Assembly (NCBI RefSeq): GCF_049331405.1
Contig: NZ_CP186274.1
Span: 2,852,001 to 2,916,000 of the forward strand
DNA: 64,000 nucleotides
DNA from: PoT sp049331405
GTDB lineage: Bacteria; Planctomycetota; Planctomycetia; Isosphaerales; Isosphaeraceae
Reading direction: 5' to 3'
Below are positions 62,888-64,000 of the stretch, piece by piece; positions within the stretch are counted from its first letter, which is position 1, and each line of letters opens with the position of its first letter. Made by a program: the position numbers and the translations under genes. Below the pieces are notes generated by a model that saw nothing but the letters and a program-made list of their open reading frames with translations, had not been told where the DNA came from and made no database searches.

Positions 62888-63141
62888 CGGATTGGCTGGC
62901 ATACAACCGGCTCGGCCTGCTCCCGGATTCCCAGCTCGAGACGGGGATTATCACATCCGCGATCGTCAATGGGTCGATCAACGCACCCAAGCGGACCGCC
63001 CACCCCACCGACTTCATGCCCTCGCTCGATGAGACATTCCCCCGGCGGGTACCGGCCCGCGATCAGTCCGCCGATGAAGGCCTCGCGATGATGAATGCCT
63101 TCATGGCTCGGCACAACAAAGCAATCGGCATTGATCCATGA
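62456..63141 (+). CDS. phage tail assembly chaperone, long form by -1 frameshift (gpGT-like)
   Basis: Slippage at GGGAAAC (62782-62788) would fuse the first 111 residues to KLRRQPFRRFLFKLADRWGC..., i.e. LLERVPSDELTDWLAYNRLG, DSQLETGIITSAIVNGSINA, up to ARHNKAIGIDP-stop at 63139-63141, about 228 residues in all. The -1 frame is open from the site and has coding character, while the 0-frame tail is only Ser-rich. It ends by overlapping the tape-measure start (ATGA), as in lambda-like phages. Confidence 0.75.
62782..62788 (+). promoter_or_regulatory. programmed -1 frameshift slippery site
   Basis: G GGA AAC in the 0 frame, an X XXY YYZ heptamer that allows tandem -1 slippage to GGG AAA. Lambda uses GGGAAAG in the same gene. 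Confidence 0.75.
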
Positions 63142-64000
63142 GTAACCAGATCGACGTCGGGATGAGCGCCGACGCCAAGGGCTTCGTCCGCGACATCAAT
63201 GAGGCCATCCGCGCGCTCGACGAATTCAAGGCCGCGGCGGAAGGCACCCAGGCAGCCGTCAGCAATATCGACTTCTCCGGCAAGGGCGGCGGCGGCTCCG
63301 GCGGCGGCGGCTCCCCGATGGAGTCGATGGTTGCCGACTCCGCGCAGCTCGCGCTCCAAATCCAGACGAGCTTGCGAGCGGCCTTCGCCCCCATCAACGA
63401 TTTCGCGTCCATGTTCGCCGGCCAATTCAACCTGGTCGGCGGCACCATCGTCGAGCTCGCCCGCCGCATCGACAGCGCGATGAAGATGCCCCAGGTCGAC
63501 GCCTCGCTCGAGAAGATGCAACAGAAGATCCGGTCGACGATGGAAGCCGGCGCCGAGGACACCGAGAAGGCATCCACCAAGATGCAAGCGGCTATCCGGA
63601 AGATCGGGCCGGTTGCCGACAAGGCCATCGGGGCATTCCGGAAATTCCTCTCCGTCAAGGATTGGATGGGCTCCATCGGCGACGTCGCCAAGCCCCTACA
63701 GCGAATCAGCTCGATCAGCTTCGGTTCCGCCAGCTCGAGCATTGGCGCGATGAACGGCGGGCTCGGGAAGACGAACGCGATCGTCCAGACGGCGACCACG
63801 TCCTTCCGGCGGATGGGCGCCGAGATCGCCCTCGCGCTCGGCGCCTTCGGCATGGTCTACAAGGCGGTCGGCTTCATCAAGTCGGGGGTCACCGAGGCCT
63901 CGAACCTCAATGAGACGGTCTCGAAGACGGATGCGATCCTCGGCGAGGCCTCGCCGGCGGTGAAGGCCTACGCCGACACCATGGCCAGCCAGTTCGGCAT
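63138..64000 (+). CDS. phage tail tape measure protein, partial
   Basis: The first 287 residues are seen; the gene continues beyond the window. MSNQIDVGMSADAKGFVRDI and then long helical, Ala-rich segments (AIRALDEFKAAAEGTQAAVS, DASLEKMQQKIRSTMEAGAE, GAFRKFLSVKDWMGSIGDVA) with a Gly/Ser linker, and a hydrophobic stretch (AEIALALGAFGMVYKAVGFI) typical of tape-measure proteins that set tail length. The start overlaps the long chaperone stop. Confidence 0.85.
   Translation, partial: MSNQIDVGMSADAKGFVRDINEAIRALDEFKAAAEGTQAAVSNIDFSGKGGGGSGGGGSPMESMVADSAQLALQIQTSLRAAFAPINDFASMFAGQFNLVGGTIVELARRIDSAMKMPQVDASLEKMQQKIRSTMEAGAEDTEKASTKMQAAIRKIGPVADKAIGAFRKFLSVKDWMGSIGDVAKPLQRISSISFGSASSSIGAMNGGLGKTNAIVQTATTSFRRMGAEIALALGAFGMVYKAVGFIKSGVTEASNLNETVSKTDAILGEASPAVKAYADTMASQFG

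Overview
The window is high-GC bacterial chromosome, most likely from a planctomycete of the Isosphaeraceae type. The evidence is two DUF1559 pseudopilin-like proteins, a very long Ser/Thr kinase with a tetratricopeptide tail, an ECF sigma factor fused to WD40 repeats, and several lipoproteins of planctomycete type. This assignment rests on family recognition, not on a search.

Layout. (1) 0-19 kb is ordinary chromosome: a partial aldo/keto reductase behind two operator-like palindromes, an epimerase remnant, and a minus-strand cluster of secreted proteins (beta-helix protein, two paralogous glycosidase-like proteins, one DUF1559 protein). A plus-strand iron-type ABC transporter locus follows (two binding proteins, a double permease and an ATPase, with two lipoproteins in between), then a second DUF1559 locus and the kinase. 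(2) 19-32 kb mixes chromosomal genes (PH-like membrane protein, an ECF sigma::WD40 protein, a wrecked second ECF gene, a DUF2127 protein, tRNA-Phe) with decayed IS1-, IS1595- and IS630-type insertion sequences.

(3) 32-48.4 kb is a nest of mobile DNA. An ISL3 transposase is cut by an IS4/IS701-like element. Three group II intron tails follow, each with a domain V; the maturase of the second is split by a 2.0-kb serine-recombinase element bounded by perfect 17-bp inverted repeats. Next comes an IS5-type element whose perfect 20-bp ends and TAA target duplication lie 6 kb apart, because a recombinase element sits in its leader and a second recombinase element sits inside the first recombinase gene. 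A second copy of the IS4/IS701-like element then carries its own target duplication. Small accessory genes precede the recombinases.

(4) 48.5-64 kb, directly after tRNA-Ile, is a phage-like or integrative element. It begins with GC-rich hairpins and a strictly symmetric array of eight GAGCGCCAAAAT boxes around a 36-nt alternating pyrimidine/purine centre. It continues with an AAA (RepA-like) ATPase operon, a DEDDh exonuclease-BRCT protein, about twenty tightly overlapping small genes of unknown function (Cys-rich proteins, an XRE regulator, a ribbon-helix-helix-like protein), and a small serine recombinase. It ends in a plus-strand phage tail module: DUF3168 protein, tail tube, tail assembly chaperone and tape measure. 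The chaperone carries a GGGAAAC slippery site that predicts a -1 frameshifted long form. No terminase, portal or capsid gene is seen next to the tail genes.

The most notable signals are the eight-box palindrome at 49.04-49.31 kb, the nested recombinase elements with att-like ends, and the conserved programmed frameshift in the tail chaperone.
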